A stretch of 64,000 bases of DNA, from the NCBI RefSeq assembly GCF_026342015.1, contig NZ_JAPENL010000002.1:2671001-2735000 (forward strand), written 5' to 3'. The notes beneath the pieces were generated by a model. The model ran no database searches and had not been told where the DNA came from. It was given only the letters and a program-made list of their open reading frames with translations. The stretch's first letter is position 1, and every line of letters begins with the position of its first letter. Origin of the DNA: Micromonospora lupini (GTDB lineage: Bacteria; Actinomycetota; Actinomycetes; Mycobacteriales; Micromonosporaceae). The position numbers and the translations under genes are program-made. Below are positions 43,575 through 51,284 of the stretch, in pieces.

Positions 43575-44324
43575 ATGACCGAACCCTTCCAGATGAGCAA
43601 CTCCGTCAAGCTCGACGACCTGATCCAGGCGATCAAGAAAGCGCATACCGACGCGCTCGAGCAGCTCACCGACGCTGTCATCGCCGCCGACCACCTCGGA
43701 GAGGTCGCTGACCACCTGATCGGGCACTTCGTCGACCAGGCCCGGCGCTCGGGCGCCTCCTGGACCGACATCGGCCGCAGCATGGGGGTCAGCAAGCAGG
43801 CCGCCCAGAAGCGCTTCGTAGCGAAGGGCTCCACCGAGGCGGCAGCGCTCGACCCGAATGCCGGCTTCGGTCGGTTCACTCCCAGGGCCCGTAACGTGGT
43901 CGTGGCGTCCCAGGAGGAGGCCCGCGCCGCGGGGAGCCCCGAGATCGGCCCCGCGCACCTGGTGCTGGGTCTGCTCGCCGAGCCGGAGGGGCTGGCGGCT
44001 CGGGTGCTGGCGGGTCGGGGTGCGACAGCCGAGGCGGTACGCGAGGCGGTCGGCGCGGTCCTTCCGCCGGCGGTCGACCAGGTCCCAGACCTCATCCCGT
44101 ACGACGCGCGCGGCAAGAAGGCGTTGGAGCTGACCTTCCGGGAGGCGCTGCGACTCGGGCACAACTACATCGGCACCGAGCACATCCTGCTCGCCCTGGT
44201 GGAGCAGGAGGACGGGACCGGCGTACTCACCGATCTCGGCCTGACCAAGGAGGCCGTCGAAGCCGACCTGTCCGCCGCCCTCGCGGCCGTCGTCAAGGCG
44301 TCAGCGGCCGACGACGCTGGCTGA
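43575..44324 (+). CDS. clpC2: ClpC2-like regulator: HTH fused to a ClpC N-domain, no ATPase
   Basis: 249 residues, ATG start, apparently leaderless. Residues 10-60 are helical; 62-81 form a sigma-4-like HTH (SWTDIGRSMGVSKQAAQKRF). Two ClpN repeats follow: about 101-160 (FTPRARNVVVASQEEARAAG, IGPAHLVLGLL) and about 168-230 (ALRLGHNYIGTEHILLALVEQ). There is no AAA+ module. From memory, mycobacterial ClpC2 has this make-up, sequesters ClpC1 N-domain ligands such as cyclomarin, and represses itself. The twin operators at this promoter support autorepression here. Confidence 0.88.
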   Translation: MTEPFQMSNSVKLDDLIQAIKKAHTDALEQLTDAVIAADHLGEVADHLIGHFVDQARRSGASWTDIGRSMGVSKQAAQKRFVAKGSTEAAALDPNAGFGRFTPRARNVVVASQEEARAAGSPEIGPAHLVLGLLAEPEGLAARVLAGRGATAEAVREAVGAVLPPAVDQVPDLIPYDARGKKALELTFREALRLGHNYIGTEHILLALVEQEDGTGVLTDLGLTKEAVEADLSAALAAVVKASAADDAG

Positions 44325-44364
44325 CGGCGACCGGGACGGTCGCCGGCGCCGGAGAGGACCGCTC

Positions 44365-44496
44365 GTGCATGTCCTTGGCGGGCCGCACGTCACGGAGCCC
44401 TCGCCCGGCCTCGCCTCGGATGGTCGCACGGGGCCTGACAAGCGGAAGGCGGTCACCGAGACCGCCTTCCGCAAGCGGGCCAAGAAGGCCTGCTGA
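44365..44496 (+). CDS. Possible 43-residue small protein
   Basis: GTG start with GGAGAGGA six bases upstream; 43 codons, about 88% with G or C in the third position, ending TETAFRKRAKKAC. Basic C-terminus with a terminal Cys. No family recognised. Most of its second half coincides with a strong hairpin, which could also explain the base composition, so coding status is doubtful. Follows the ClpC2-like gene by 40 nt. Confidence 0.3.
   Translation: MHVLGGPHVTEPSPGLASDGRTGPDKRKAVTETAFRKRAKKAC
44442..44472. terminator. Hairpin between convergent genes
   Basis: Perfect 12-bp arms GCGGAAGGCGGT / ACCGCCTTCCGC (44442-44453, 44461-44472) with a 7-nt loop, between the ClpC2-like gene and the convergent gene ending at 44506. 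Confidence 0.65.
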
Positions 44497-44505
44497 GGCG
44501 CTCGC

Positions 44506-45024
44506 TCAGGTGGCGTCGGGGAAGCCGTACCGCAGGGCGTGTTCCGGATCGGTCGGGTCGATCTGGCGCACGCCCGCGTCGGCGAGGCGCTTGTTGACCT
44601 CGTCGAGCTGCTCGCGGACCAGTCGGGCCTCCTCCTCGGTGACCCGCCCCCGGTGCGGCTTCCCGGCGTGCTCGAGCGTGCCGTAGTCGATCTTTTCGGG
44701 GCCCTTGCGGGCCTTGGGTGGGCGGACCCGCTCGGCAGTCCGCAGCAGTTGCGCCATCGGGACGTCGGTGGCCATCGCGTCGAACTCGCTTGCGGTGAGG
44801 ACCACCCGTCGGGGCTCGCCGCCGCCGTGCCGGTCGTGGATCTCCACCACCGCCACGTCAAGCGCGGCGTCGTCGATGCTCTCCACCTCGCCCGGGGTGG
44901 CGTCGAGCTGCACGGGCCCGGCGACCAGGTCCGGGTGCTCCAGGACGACGACACGAACCACCTCGTCGTCCTGCTGCAGAACGGTGCCGGTGAAGTCGGA
45001 GACGTGGATCGTCTTCTTGCCCAT
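44506..45024 (-). CDS. Conserved hypothetical protein, 172 residues
   Basis: Start at the ATG at 45024 (MGKKTIHVSDFTGTVLQ), with a GGAGAAG sequence upstream. N-terminal beta-rich half (VVRVVVLEHPDLVAGPVQLD, DVAVVEIHDRHGGGEPRRVVL) and C-terminal helical half with PKARKGPEKIDYGTLEHAGKPHRGRVTEEEARLVREQL; the GRVTEEEARLVREQL end vaguely resembles DNA-bridging Lsr2-type tails, but no family can be assigned. No signal peptide. Function unknown. Confidence 0.75.
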   Translation of the reverse strand: MGKKTIHVSDFTGTVLQQDDEVVRVVVLEHPDLVAGPVQLDATPGEVESIDDAALDVAVVEIHDRHGGGEPRRVVLTASEFDAMATDVPMAQLLRTAERVRPPKARKGPEKIDYGTLEHAGKPHRGRVTEEEARLVREQLDEVNKRLADAGVRQIDPTDPEHALRYGFPDAT

Positions 45025-45134
45025 GCGCGGAGCTTCTCCTGTCGTAGGCCGGGGTGCCGGACCACAAGAAATTACCCGACAGGTGTGCGAAAGCCGCCGC
45101 TGGTCCTCCTGCGGTGTGTCGTCCCCGGCTGACG

Positions 45135-45215
45135 TCAGAGAGTTCCCTTCGGCGCCAGCCACTCGGTGGGCTGGCCGGTGACGGCGCTGATCCGGTCGTA
45201 GTCGGGTGTGGTGCG
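45135..45215 (-). pseudogene. Possible remnant of a PIN-domain (VapC-like) toxin
   Basis: The 585-nt gap 45025-45609 contains, in one minus-strand frame, TTPDYDRISAVTGQPTEWL followed by APKGTL and a stop, closely resembling the C-terminal strand and tail of actinobacterial PIN-domain toxins. An in-frame TGA lies directly upstream, and the open frame beyond it (45216-45434, beginning MDTFLWDGM) shows no PIN acidic residues. No antitoxin gene is visible. The rest of the gap shows nothing recognisable. Resemblance is from memory. Confidence 0.35.
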
Positions 45216-45609
45216 TCAGCGCGTGTTGAGGCCGTGCCGGCTGGAGCTGCCGGCCGGCACGCTGTTCAGCTTCGCCCAGGACAGCGCGCCCGTGGCGCGG
45301 GTCACCCGGTGGCGCGGTTGGGCCGGAACGGGCCCGGCTTCCTCCGCTGCTCGCCAGAGTCGCGTGGGGTCCTGGTGGAAGCGGTCGTTCGGCTGAATCG
45401 GCATGACCATACCGTCCCAAAGAAAGGTGTCCATGTATGGAAATACCTATGACGGCCGATCTCGCCACCCGGTTCCCGGATCTCGGGCAGCACGCCGGCG
45501 CCCCGACGCAGTCGTGGCCGCGGGTCACCCGGCCCCCGGCGGGAAGGCCCGCCCGACCGGGCCGCCCGGCGTACGGTGATCCACGACGTGTGGGTGACGG
45601 GAGGTACGC

Positions 45610-46272
45610 ATGCTCGACCGGCGGCTGCAACTGCACCTCGCCTCCTGGCTCGGCCAGTGGCCGGCCGGTCCGGGGCTGCACGTGGTCGCCTCGCACCGCC
45701 GGGCCAGGCCGGCCTGGGACGGTCGGCTGCGTCCGGCCCTGGCCGTCGACACCGGTCGGAGCGCGGTGCTCTCCGTCGCGCCCGACCGGGTGGCGGCGAT
45801 CCGGGCGTTGGTCCGGCGCGCACCGGAGCGCATGCTCGCGGCACTGCCGCAGGCCGTCGGACTGCCCACCTTCCGCGTGCACGACGGCCCGTTCCGCTGG
45901 AGTCTCTCTCCCGCGCCGCTTCCCGACGTGGGGGAGTGGACCGAGTCGACAGCCCCCGGCCTGCCGCCCTGGCTGCGGCTGTTCGACCGGCCGGTGCTCG
46001 TGGTCCGCGACTCCGACGGCGCGTACCTGGCCGGCGCCGGGATAAAACGCCACGACGCGTTCGGGCACGAACTGGCCGTTGGCGCCGCCCCGGCGGCCCG
46101 GGGTCGGGGCCTCGCGCGTCGGCTGGTGGCGCAGGCGGCGCGGCGGGTCCTGGACGAGGGTGCCGTGCCGACGTACCTGCACGAGAGGGACAATCACGCC
46201 TCGGCCCGGGTCGCGGAGGCGGCGGGCTTCCCGGACCGGGGTTGGCGGGCGTACGGGGTCTATCCGCGGTGA
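45610..46272 (+). CDS. GNAT-family N-acetyltransferase with long N-terminal region
   Basis: 220 residues, ATG start after GGGAGG. The GNAT domain is C-terminal: ELAVGAAPAARGRGLARRLVAQAARRV (acetyl-CoA loop, about 157-183) and YLHERDNHASARVAEAAGF. The first 110 residues (LHLASWLGQWPAGPGLHVVAS) form an extra N-terminal region as in two-part GNAT proteins. Acceptor unknown. Confidence 0.85.
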   Translation: MLDRRLQLHLASWLGQWPAGPGLHVVASHRRARPAWDGRLRPALAVDTGRSAVLSVAPDRVAAIRALVRRAPERMLAALPQAVGLPTFRVHDGPFRWSLSPAPLPDVGEWTESTAPGLPPWLRLFDRPVLVVRDSDGAYLAGAGIKRHDAFGHELAVGAAPAARGRGLARRLVAQAARRVLDEGAVPTYLHERDNHASARVAEAAGFPDRGWRAYGVYPR

Positions 46273-46294
46273 GACGGGGAGCCGTTCTCAGTGC

Positions 46295-46330
46295 GCGGAC
46301 CGTGGATCCCGGGCCGGATCCACGGTCCGC
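46295..46330. terminator. Hairpin between GNAT and TetR genes
   Basis: Perfect 15-bp arms GCGGACCGTGGATCC / GGATCCACGGTCCGC (46295-46309, 46316-46330) with loop CGGGCC. Convergent genes on either side; likely bidirectional terminator. Confidence 0.75.
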
Positions 46331-46501
46331 AACCTGCCCCCAGGTCCCGGTTCTCGGGCGGTCGGCCGCGTCGTTGACGGGCCGATCCGATGTCGATCAC
46401 GCTACGTATCGGATCTGCCCGGTGCAAGATGCGAGCTGTCGGGTCGGAGTGTCGAATAACGGACTTGACCTGCGGCGGAGCCGACCGACGGGCTGAACCG
46501 G

Positions 46502-47209
46502 TCAGTGACGCAGCGTGCGGATGAGGTCGAGCACCTGTCGGGTCACCGGGCGGAGCACCCGCAACCGCGACAGCGCGACCAGCCTGTCGATGAGCGGCAC
46601 CACGCCGTCGATCAACTGCCGGGTCTTGACCTGACCGGGTGACCGGTCGTGTACCCAGTAGAGGACGACGCCCATGTACGCCAGCCAGAGCAGCTCGGGT
46701 AGCTGAGGGCGCAGCTCCGCGTCCACCTTGGCGGTCGAGCCGGTCAGCACCTCGGCGAACAGGTCGATCGCCGCCTGCCGGGGCCCGGACGACTCGGCGG
46801 AGAAGGGGCTGAGTGGAGAGGTCGGCTCGGCCGCGGTCTTGAAGAAGGTCGCCGCGAAGTCGTGCGACGGGGTCAGCACGTCGATGCCGGCGTGCAGCAC
46901 CCCGGCCAGCCGCGCGCCGAACGCCTCCTCCCGGTCGAGCACCGGTTGGGCCGCCGCCCGGATCTCGACCTGGGACTGGGCGTAGAACTCCTGGATCAGG
47001 TGGTCCTTCGAGCCGAAGTAGTAGTAGGCGTTGCCCACCGCGACACCGGCTTCCTGCGCGATCGCCCGCATCGTGGTCTGGGCATAGCCGCGCTCCCGGA
47101 ACAGCCGCATGGCGGTGTCCCGGATCAGCAGCCGGGTCTGCTCGCCCCGGGCGGTCGCAGGTTCACCGGCAGTGGTCGTCTGCGCAGGTTGCTCGGTCAT
47201 CGGGGTCAC
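46502..47209 (-). CDS. TetR/AcrR-family repressor, last gene of the DCC operon
   Basis: 235 residues (a second Met at residue 4 is equally possible). HTH YAQTTMRAIAQEAGVAVGNAYYYFGSKDHLI at about 42-72. The C-terminal domain ends LSRLRVLRPVTRQVLDLIRTL. Its start overlaps the DCC gene end by 38-47 nt on the same strand, so it is co-transcribed with the DCC and membrane-protein genes. The promoter of that operon carries two identical-half palindromes, so it probably represses its own operon. Confidence 0.9.
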   Translation of the reverse strand: MTPMTEQPAQTTTAGEPATARGEQTRLLIRDTAMRLFRERGYAQTTMRAIAQEAGVAVGNAYYYFGSKDHLIQEFYAQSQVEIRAAAQPVLDREEAFGARLAGVLHAGIDVLTPSHDFAATFFKTAAEPTSPLSPFSAESSGPRQAAIDLFAEVLTGSTAKVDAELRPQLPELLWLAYMGVVLYWVHDRSPGQVKTRQLIDGVVPLIDRLVALSRLRVLRPVTRQVLDLIRTLRH

Positions 47210-47657
47210 GGTATCCCGCCGGATCGTCGATCGGCTCGGCCCACGGATCGCGAACCCGCTCCCGGATCGCGGAGGCGGTCGCCACCACCTGCCGGGCCAG
47301 CGGCAACAGGTGAGGCCGGGACAGCCGCTCGGCCGCCGACCGGTGGTCGGCCAACGCCCAGAGGTAGGCGAACCAGGCGCCGTCGCCCGCGTACACCTCG
47401 CCGGTGTCGGCCACGACTGTCAGGTCACGCAGCGTCGCGTCGTGGTCCAGGCCGGGGAAGCGCCGCCGGGCCTCGGTCGAGCCCGCCGGCACGAACTCCA
47501 GGGGTACGAGCTGGGCGCGGGACGAGAGCCACCGGCGGGCGGCCCGGCAGAGCGGGCAGTTCGCGTCGAACAGGACTGTGAACCCCCGGATCCCACCGCC
47601 CCCGTGAGCGGTGGGATCCGGGAGCCGGCCGACGCCGTGGGCCGGTGGCACGGTCAT
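47163..47657 (-). CDS. DCC-family thiol-disulfide oxidoreductase-like protein (DUF393)
   Basis: 164 residues from the ATG at 47657, overlapping the upstream stop (ATGA). Signature GFTVLFDANCPLCRAARRWL puts the DxxCPxC redox pair near residues 33-36, as in the DCC family. Contains the usual WFAYLWALADH block. The C-terminus ends CADDHCR, giving two more cysteines. Predicted thioredoxin-like redox role; partner unknown. Embedded between a membrane protein and a TetR gene. Confidence 0.88.
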   Translation of the reverse strand: MTVPPAHGVGRLPDPTAHGGGGIRGFTVLFDANCPLCRAARRWLSSRAQLVPLEFVPAGSTEARRRFPGLDHDATLRDLTVVADTGEVYAGDGAWFAYLWALADHRSAAERLSRPHLLPLARQVVATASAIRERVRDPWAEPIDDPAGYRDPDDRATCADDHCR

Positions 47658-48211
47658 CGGGTCGGTGGGTTGTTCGCCGGCCCGGCGCTCTGCTGCGGTG
47701 CCGCTGGCTGCGGTCCGGCCGGGTACCCGCCCGTCGGCTGCGGTCCGGCCGGATACCCGCCGGCCGGGTGTGGTCCGGCCGGGTACGCGCCGACCGGCTG
47801 CGGTCCGGGCGGGGCGGACGGCATGGGGAGTCGGCCGATCGGAGCGATCGGGGGGTGGGTGGCGAGCTGGCGGAGTCGGTTGCGGCGGTAGCGGCCCAGT
47901 GCGAAGACGTTGAAGAAGTGCAGCGCGCCGAGCACGAGGAGCACGAGACCGATCTTGAGGGACAGCTCCTCCATGGCCTGGCTGGTGGTGAGCACCGGGT
48001 CGGAGTGCTTCATGGCCACCGTGACGTAGCCGAGGTTGAGCAGGTAGAAGCCGACCACGAGGAGGCTGTTGACGGCTCGGGCGAGTCGTTCGTCGGCGAA
48101 CACCTCCTCCAGGAAGACCTGCCCGTTGCGGGACAGCGCCCGAGCCACCCAGATGGTCAGGCCGACACTGACCGCGAGGTAGATCACGTACATCCAGACC
48201 TTGATGTCCAT
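47654..48211 (-). CDS. Three-helix membrane protein with Pro/Gly-rich repeat tail
   Basis: 185 residues from the ATG at 48211 (MDIKVWMYVIYLAV), with AAGGAAGG seven bases upstream; an ATG 27 nt further out lies inside an operator. Membrane helices at about 7-25, 47-68 and 88-110. The cytoplasmic tail from 120 carries degenerate repeats of the type YPAGPxPxGG (about four units). First gene of a three-gene operon with the DCC protein and TetR. No family name recognised. Confidence 0.8.
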   Translation of the reverse strand: MDIKVWMYVIYLAVSVGLTIWVARALSRNGQVFLEEVFADERLARAVNSLLVVGFYLLNLGYVTVAMKHSDPVLTTSQAMEELSLKIGLVLLVLGALHFFNVFALGRYRRNRLRQLATHPPIAPIGRLPMPSAPPGPQPVGAYPAGPHPAGGYPAGPQPTGGYPAGPQPAAPQQSAGPANNPPTR

Positions 48212-48224
48212 GGGGACGCCTTCC

Positions 48225-48281
48225 TTGAACGTGTTCAACTACCGACGACGTCAGCCTAGGGCGATTGTTGAACATGTTCAA
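48225..48281 (-). promoter_or_regulatory. Operon promoter with two TTGAAC-N2-GTTCAA operators
   Basis: Perfect 14-bp palindromes TTGAACGTGTTCAA (48225-48238) and TTGAACATGTTCAA (48268-48281), 43 bp apart. On the minus strand the outer one supplies the -35 TTGAAC (48281-48276), then 17 nt, then -10 TAGGCT (48258-48253). The inner one lies downstream of the predicted start of transcription and ahead of the first gene. Confidence 0.8.
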
Positions 48282-48373
48282 GAAGGGGCGACGAGTGACT
48301 GTGGACACTGTCGCGCCACACTGGGGTGCGCCATCCGGTCGAGCCCTGGAGCCCGCCCGGACGGCGCCCAGGC

Positions 48374-49828
48374 TCAGTGGGTCAGGCCGAGCACCTCGGC
48401 CGCAGCGCGGCCGTTGGCGTGGCTCGCGCCGTACGTGGTGACGAAGGCACGTACGCCAGTTGGGCGCCACTGTGCCGGCCAGCCCATCTCCACCACTGTC
48501 ACCGGATGCGCCGCGGCCAGGTCGGCGATCAGTTCCGGGCCGCCGGGCAGCCGGTGCAGGTGCCGCCCGACAAGCACGATGGGGCGGTCGCCGGCCAACC
48601 GGCGCAGAGTCGCCGGATCGGTCTCAGTGGCGATCACCCGGATCTCCGGCACGCCGTCCAGGTGGGGGCCGAGGCCCCACGGCACCCGTCCCTCGGCGAT
48701 TGTGGACTCGGTGTGCAACTGCACCACAAGTGGCTGGTCCAGGCCGGTGAGCAGGCCGTCCACCCGGACCGCGCGGCGCGCTGCGGCGTACCCCAGCTCG
48801 GGGTCCTCGGTGGTGGGTGACCCGCCGGCGGTCCGGGTCCAGGCGGCGAGCGCGGCGGCGCGGCCGGCCGCCTCCTCGACCCGCGCGATCGGCAGCCGGC
48901 CGTCGGCGGTCGCCTCGACGATCTCGGTGGCCGCCCGCTCGACAAGCGCGGCATCGACAGTCGCGCCGACGCAGAGCAGGTCGGCGCCGGCCGACAGGGC
49001 CCGGACCGCGGCCGGCCCGACACCCCCGGCGGCCACCGCGGCGCCCTTCATCTCCAGCGCGTCGGTGATCACCGTGCCGGTGAAGCCGTACTCGGCACGC
49101 AGCAGGTCGACCAGGACGGCCCGGCTGAAGGTGGCCGGATCGTCGCCGGTGAGCGCCGGCACCCGGATGTGCGCCGTCATCACGGCACGTGCCCCGGCGG
49201 CGACGACCGCGGCGAACGGCGGCAGGTCCCGCTGGCGCAGCAATTCCAGTGGTACGTCGACAGTGGGCAGTTCGTGGTGGGAGTCGGTGACTGTGGCGCC
49301 GTGGCCGGGGAAGTGCTTGGCGCAGGCCGCGACACCTGTGGCCTGCAGACCGCTCACGGCGGCGGCCGAGTGGGCGGCCACCCGGACCGGATCGGCGCCG
49401 AACGAGCGGGTGCCGATCACGGGGTTGTCGTCGGCGGTGTTCACGTCGACGGTGGGGGCGAGGTTGACGGTGATGCCGAGCGCGGCCAGCTCGGCGCCGA
49501 TCGCCCGGTAGACCCGTCGGGTCAGCGCCACGTCGTCGACAGCGCCGAGGGCGGCGTTGCCGGGGTACGGGCTGCCGGTGGCGTGCGCCAGCCGGGTCAC
49601 GTCGCCACCCTCCTCGTCGATGGCGATCAGCACGTCCGCCCGGCCGGCGCGCAGCGCGGCGGTGCTCGCCGCCACCTGGGCGGGGTCGTGCACGTTCGTG
49701 CCGAACAGGGTGTGCCCGGCCAGTCCGTCGGCCACCAGGTCGACCGCCCAGTCGGGCGGGACCGGCCCCGGGTACGCGGCGAGCAACGTGCCCAGCGCGA
49801 GCCGACGCAGTCCTGGATCGAGCCCCAC
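48374..49828 (-). CDS. NagZ-like GH3 beta-N-acetylglucosaminidase
   Basis: 484 residues from the GTG at 49828 with GGGAGAG upstream. GH3 with NagZ marks: DEEGGDVTRL, then KHFPGHGATVTDSHHELPTVD carrying the His/Asp catalytic pair of NagZ, and VITDALEMKG with the nucleophile Asp. No signal peptide, so cytoplasmic. It would release GlcNAc from muropeptides or chitobiose. A GH3 C-terminal-like domain (about 360-480) is present. The divergent ROK gene (166 nt away) suggests local sugar control. Confidence 0.93.
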   Translation of the reverse strand: MGLDPGLRRLALGTLLAAYPGPVPPDWAVDLVADGLAGHTLFGTNVHDPAQVAASTAALRAGRADVLIAIDEEGGDVTRLAHATGSPYPGNAALGAVDDVALTRRVYRAIGAELAALGITVNLAPTVDVNTADDNPVIGTRSFGADPVRVAAHSAAAVSGLQATGVAACAKHFPGHGATVTDSHHELPTVDVPLELLRQRDLPPFAAVVAAGARAVMTAHIRVPALTGDDPATFSRAVLVDLLRAEYGFTGTVITDALEMKGAAVAAGGVGPAAVRALSAGADLLCVGATVDAALVERAATEIVEATADGRLPIARVEEAAGRAAALAAWTRTAGGSPTTEDPELGYAAARRAVRVDGLLTGLDQPLVVQLHTESTIAEGRVPWGLGPHLDGVPEIRVIATETDPATLRRLAGDRPIVLVGRHLHRLPGGPELIADLAAAHPVTVVEMGWPAQWRPTGVRAFVTTYGASHANGRAAAEVLGLTH

Positions 49829-49960
49829 GTGATCTCTCCCTTCGGTCCTCCCGGGCACGAACGTCGTACCCGCGGTGGTCGTCGCCCTGCCGGGTCGGCC
49901 GAGCACTATGCCTCCGGGTGGCCGTTACGCTACGGCTACCCGTTCGCAGGTCGGTTTACA

Positions 49961-49979
49961 GTTAGCAAGGTTTACTAAA
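49961..49979. promoter_or_regulatory. Candidate ROK operator between nagZ-like and ROK genes
   Basis: An A/T-rich quasi-palindrome, GTTAGCAAGGTTTACTAAA, stands out in the 166-nt divergent region; ROK repressors of streptomycetes often bind TTAGTAAA-type sites. It is 16 bp before the ROK start. Confidence 0.45.
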
Positions 49980-49994
49980 ACTAGAGGACGTGGC

Positions 49995-51170
49995 ATGAGT
50001 GCGACCCGGCTGCCCGGCACCCCCCGCCTGTTGCGGGCGCTCAACGACCGTGCGGCGTTGGAACTGCTCCTCGAGCGCGGGCCGCTCACCCGGGCCCGGC
50101 TCGGCGAGCTGACCGGCCTGTCCAAGGTCACCGCCTCGCAACTCGTCGAGCGGCTGGAGGAGCGCGGCCTGGTCAGCCGGGTCGGCGAGCAGGCCGGCGG
50201 GCGGGGGCCGAACGCCCAGCTCTACGCGGTGCGTCCGAGCAGCGCCCACGTCGTCGGGGTGGACGTCGGGCCGGACCGGGTGGTGGCCGCCTGCGCCGAC
50301 ATCACCGGCGCCGTCATCGGCAGGGTGGAGCAGTCGACGCGGGACACCGACGACCCGGTGGGCGTGGTGCACAACGCCGTGGTGCAGGCAGCCAGCAGCG
50401 CCCAGGCGCAGCTCAGCAGCGTACGGCGGATCGTGCTCGGCACGCCGGGCCTGGTCGATCCGCACACCGGCGACATCACCTTCGCCTTCAACCTGCCGCG
50501 CTGGCACAGCGGTCTGCTCGGCGCGCTGCGCGACGACCTGCACACACCTGTGGTCTTCGAGAACGACGTCAACCTGGCAGCGGTGGCCGAGGCGCAGTCC
50601 GGCGCCGCGCAGGGAGTGGCCGACTTCGTGCTGGTCTGGGTGGGCGCCGGCGTCGGCCTGGCGATCATGCTGGGTGGCCGCCTGCACCACGGCAGCAGCG
50701 GCGCGGCCGGCGAGATCGGCTACCTGCCGGTGCCCGGAGCGCCCATCCCGCGCGACGTCTCGCGTCGTGCCAAGCCGGCCTTCCAGCAGGTGATCGGCGG
50801 CGACTCGGTACGCGCGGTGGCCCGCGAGCACGGCTACCCGGACACCGACGCCGCCGAGGCCGTCCGCGCGGCAGTCGCCGGTGGCGCGGCCGGCGGCCCG
50901 ATGCTCGACGAGCTGGCCCGTCGGCTCGCGCTCGGCGTGGCAAGCACCTGCGTGGTGCTCGACCCGCCGTTGGTCGTGCTTGCCGGCGAGGTCGGCCAGG
51001 CCGGCGGGGCGGCACTCGCCGACCGGGTGCAGCGGGAGGTCGCGGCGATCACCCTGGTTCGGCCACGTGTGGTGCCCACCGGCCTCACCGAGGAGCCGAT
51101 CCTGCGCGGCGCGCTGCGCACCGCGTTGGACGCCGTCCGCGACGAGGTGTTCGGCTCCACCGTCGGCTGA
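49995..51170 (+). CDS. ROK-family transcriptional regulator
   Basis: 391 residues from the ATG at 49995 (MSATRLPGTPRLL), with GAGG seven bases upstream. N-terminal winged HTH (LTRARLGELTGLSKVTASQLVERLEERGLV, about 30-60), then a ROK sugar-kinase-like domain: VGVDVGPDRVVAA, ENDVNLAAVAEA and GAGVGLAIMLGG, with HHGSSGAAGEIGYL near 230-245. The usual ROK zinc cysteines (CxCGxxGC) are absent: no cysteines occur in that stretch. Likely senses a GlcNAc-type sugar and controls the divergent glycosidase. Confidence 0.92.
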   Translation: MSATRLPGTPRLLRALNDRAALELLLERGPLTRARLGELTGLSKVTASQLVERLEERGLVSRVGEQAGGRGPNAQLYAVRPSSAHVVGVDVGPDRVVAACADITGAVIGRVEQSTRDTDDPVGVVHNAVVQAASSAQAQLSSVRRIVLGTPGLVDPHTGDITFAFNLPRWHSGLLGALRDDLHTPVVFENDVNLAAVAEAQSGAAQGVADFVLVWVGAGVGLAIMLGGRLHHGSSGAAGEIGYLPVPGAPIPRDVSRRAKPAFQQVIGGDSVRAVAREHGYPDTDAAEAVRAAVAGGAAGGPMLDELARRLALGVASTCVVLDPPLVVLAGEVGQAGGAALADRVQREVAAITLVRPRVVPTGLTEEPILRGALRTALDAVRDEVFGSTVG

Positions 51171-51240
51171 GCCCGCTGGAGCGGTCATGTGAAGGAATAT
51201 TTCACCGCAGGCCATCAAGCTGCAAGCTCTTGCCGGTGCT

Positions 51241-51280
51241 CTCGCCGGGCCGCCCCACTCGCTGCGGACGGCCCGGCGAG
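51241..51280. terminator. Hairpin between ROK and ABC permease genes
   Basis: Perfect 12-bp arms CTCGCCGGGCCG / CGGCCCGGCGAG (51241-51252, 51269-51280) with a 16-nt loop, between convergent genes. Confidence 0.6.
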
Positions 51281-51284
51281 CCAC

